Part shown: in pieces, positions 63,364 to 64,000 of the stretch
How positions within the stretch are numbered: the first letter of the stretch is position 1
Layout: each line of letters opens with the position of its first letter
From: Pseudolysinimonas_A sp041984585
GTDB lineage: Bacteria; Actinomycetota; Actinomycetes; Actinomycetales; Microbacteriaceae
DNA length: 64,000 nucleotides
Assembly (NCBI GenBank): GCA_041984585.1
Contig: JBHIXX010000009.1
Coordinates: 18,566-82,565 of the forward strand
Direction: 5' to 3'
Made by a program: the position numbers and the translations under genes
Notes under the pieces: generated by a model
Database searches by the model: none
What the model saw: only the letters and a program-made list of their open reading frames with translations
Told to the model about the DNA's origin: nothing

Positions 63364-64000
63364 TCAGTAGCGCGGGATGCTCGGGTCGACCTTCGCGCTC
63401 CACGCGTCGATGCCGCCGGTGAGGTGGCGGGCGTTGGCGACGCCGGCCTTCTCGAGGATCTCGAGCGCGCGCGCCGAGCGCACCCCGTGGTGGCAGTAGA
63501 CGACGAGCGGGGCGTCGCGGTCGATCTCGTCGAGGTGCGCGGCCAGGTCGTTGAGCGGGATCAGCTCTGCGCCCGGCAGCATCGCCTGCGCCGCCTCCCA
63601 CGGCTCGCGCACGTCGAGCAGGCGCGGCGGGTGCTCGCCCTGCAGCTCGGCGGCGAGGTCGCGCGGCCCGACGTTGCGCCCGGGACGCTCGGCCGGCGCG
63701 CTCGTGCGCTCCTCGATCGACCCGGGCCGCGCGGCGGCGGGGTCGCGGCGGTATGCGATCTCGCGGATGCGGCCCGAGCGGGCGTCGTAGGCGGCGGCGC
63801 GTCCGAGCAGCGGCTCGCCGACCCCGCCGAGCAGCTTCAGCACCTCGCTCGCCATCATCCCGCCGATGACGGCGCACACCGACGGCAGGATGCCGGCCGT
63901 CGCGCAGTCGGCGGGGGCGGCATCCGGCGACCCGGATCCGGGCGACTCGGGGAACAGGTCGCGGTAGTCGACGCTCTTCTCGTCCCAGGCGACGCCGACC
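63364..64000 (-). CDS. moeB: MoeB/ThiF adenylyltransferase-rhodanese fusion, 5' end cut off
   Basis: The visible part is 212 codons of a larger gene that continues beyond the window. It begins in the E1-like domain (AWDEKSVDYRDLFPE, CATAGILPSVCAVIGGMMAS) and ends with a rhodanese domain (about the last 110 residues) with active-site Cys in VVYCHHGVRSA. Such MoeZ-type fusions adenylate MoaD or ThiS and transfer sulfur. Its stop lies 47 bases before the moeA start, so the two are probably co-transcribed. Confidence 0.92.
   Translation of the reverse strand, partial: VGVAWDEKSVDYRDLFPESPGSGSPDAAPADCATAGILPSVCAVIGGMMASEVLKLLGGVGEPLLGRAAAYDARSGRIREIAYRRDPAAARPGSIEERTSAPAERPGRNVGPRDLAAELQGEHPPRLLDVREPWEAAQAMLPGAELIPLNDLAAHLDEIDRDAPLVVYCHHGVRSARALEILEKAGVANARHLTGGIDAWSAKVDPSIPRY

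Overview
This window is high-GC chromosomal DNA from an actinobacterium, most likely of the family Microbacteriaceae. The evidence is gene content and order (eno, ftsB, DUF501, S8 peptidase, ndh; DUF4245 with xseB/xseA and ispH), strong G/C third-position bias, many GTG starts, and a very regular leaderless promoter layout (TAnnnT, then 6-7 bases, then ATG or GTG) in front of at least 17 genes. I see no insertion sequence, prophage, CRISPR array or rRNA. No stretch without a gene exceeds 300 bases; the longest are about 230 bases before phoH and about 210 bases before glpX and after ilvC.

Layout. 1-5.7 kb: enolase (5' end cut off), divisome protein FtsB, DUF501, a membrane-anchored subtilase, type II NADH dehydrogenase, then a tRNA with a UAA anticodon whose 3' end abuts a GNAT gene. 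5.8-11.9 kb: a five-gene, stop/start-overlapping operon (TetR, SLC45-like transporter, alanine-racemase-fold PLP enzyme, aldonolactone/alditol oxidase, GH1 glycosidase), probably for an unidentified glycoside. 12-25.7 kb: LemA and an M48 protease, a lipoprotein, an AlkX/YcaQ-like DNA glycosylase, an AI-2E family exporter coupled to threonine dehydratase, GreA, small membrane proteins, a prenyltransferase coupled to a class V aminotransferase-like protein that lacks the PLP lysine, PhoH behind a structured leader, a GyrI-like protein and a lone prepilin peptidase. 25.7-36.8 kb: a MntA-HepT toxin-antitoxin pair, fumarase, carbonic anhydrase, DUF4245, exonuclease VII, IspH, two sensor-kinase-like genes without a response regulator, and fructose-bisphosphate aldolase divergent from fructose-1,6-bisphosphatase. 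36.9-47.6 kb: a TetR-controlled heterodimeric ABC exporter, DUF2306, RmuC, a LysR regulator with methylmalonate-semialdehyde dehydrogenase, an aldo/keto reductase and a VapBC pair. 47.7-53 kb: ilvD-ilvB-ilvN-ilvC for branched-chain amino acids, ending in a strong hairpin. 53-57.7 kb: a large secreted phosphoesterase with three lamin-tail domains, and a lipoprotein. 57.8 kb to the end: a cytosolic sulfite-oxidase-like molybdoenzyme with its own reductase, and molybdenum-cofactor genes (moaA, moaD, moaE, a moaC-mogA fusion, moeA, and a partial moeB-rhodanese fusion).

How they work together. The ilv genes plus threonine dehydratase cover the route from threonine and pyruvate to the last common isoleucine/valine intermediates. 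The moa/moe genes supply cofactor to the neighbouring molybdoenzyme. eno, fba and glpX are core glycolysis/gluconeogenesis genes. The most unusual sequence signals are the in-frame copies of the last codons and stop found downstream of ilvC and of the phosphoesterase gene, the pseudoknot-like phoH leader, the class I-shaped UAA tRNA whose 3' processing would create a leaderless GNAT message, a patch of foreign codon usage inside ilvD, and an apparent excess of GGATGC/GCATCC that overrides codon preference.
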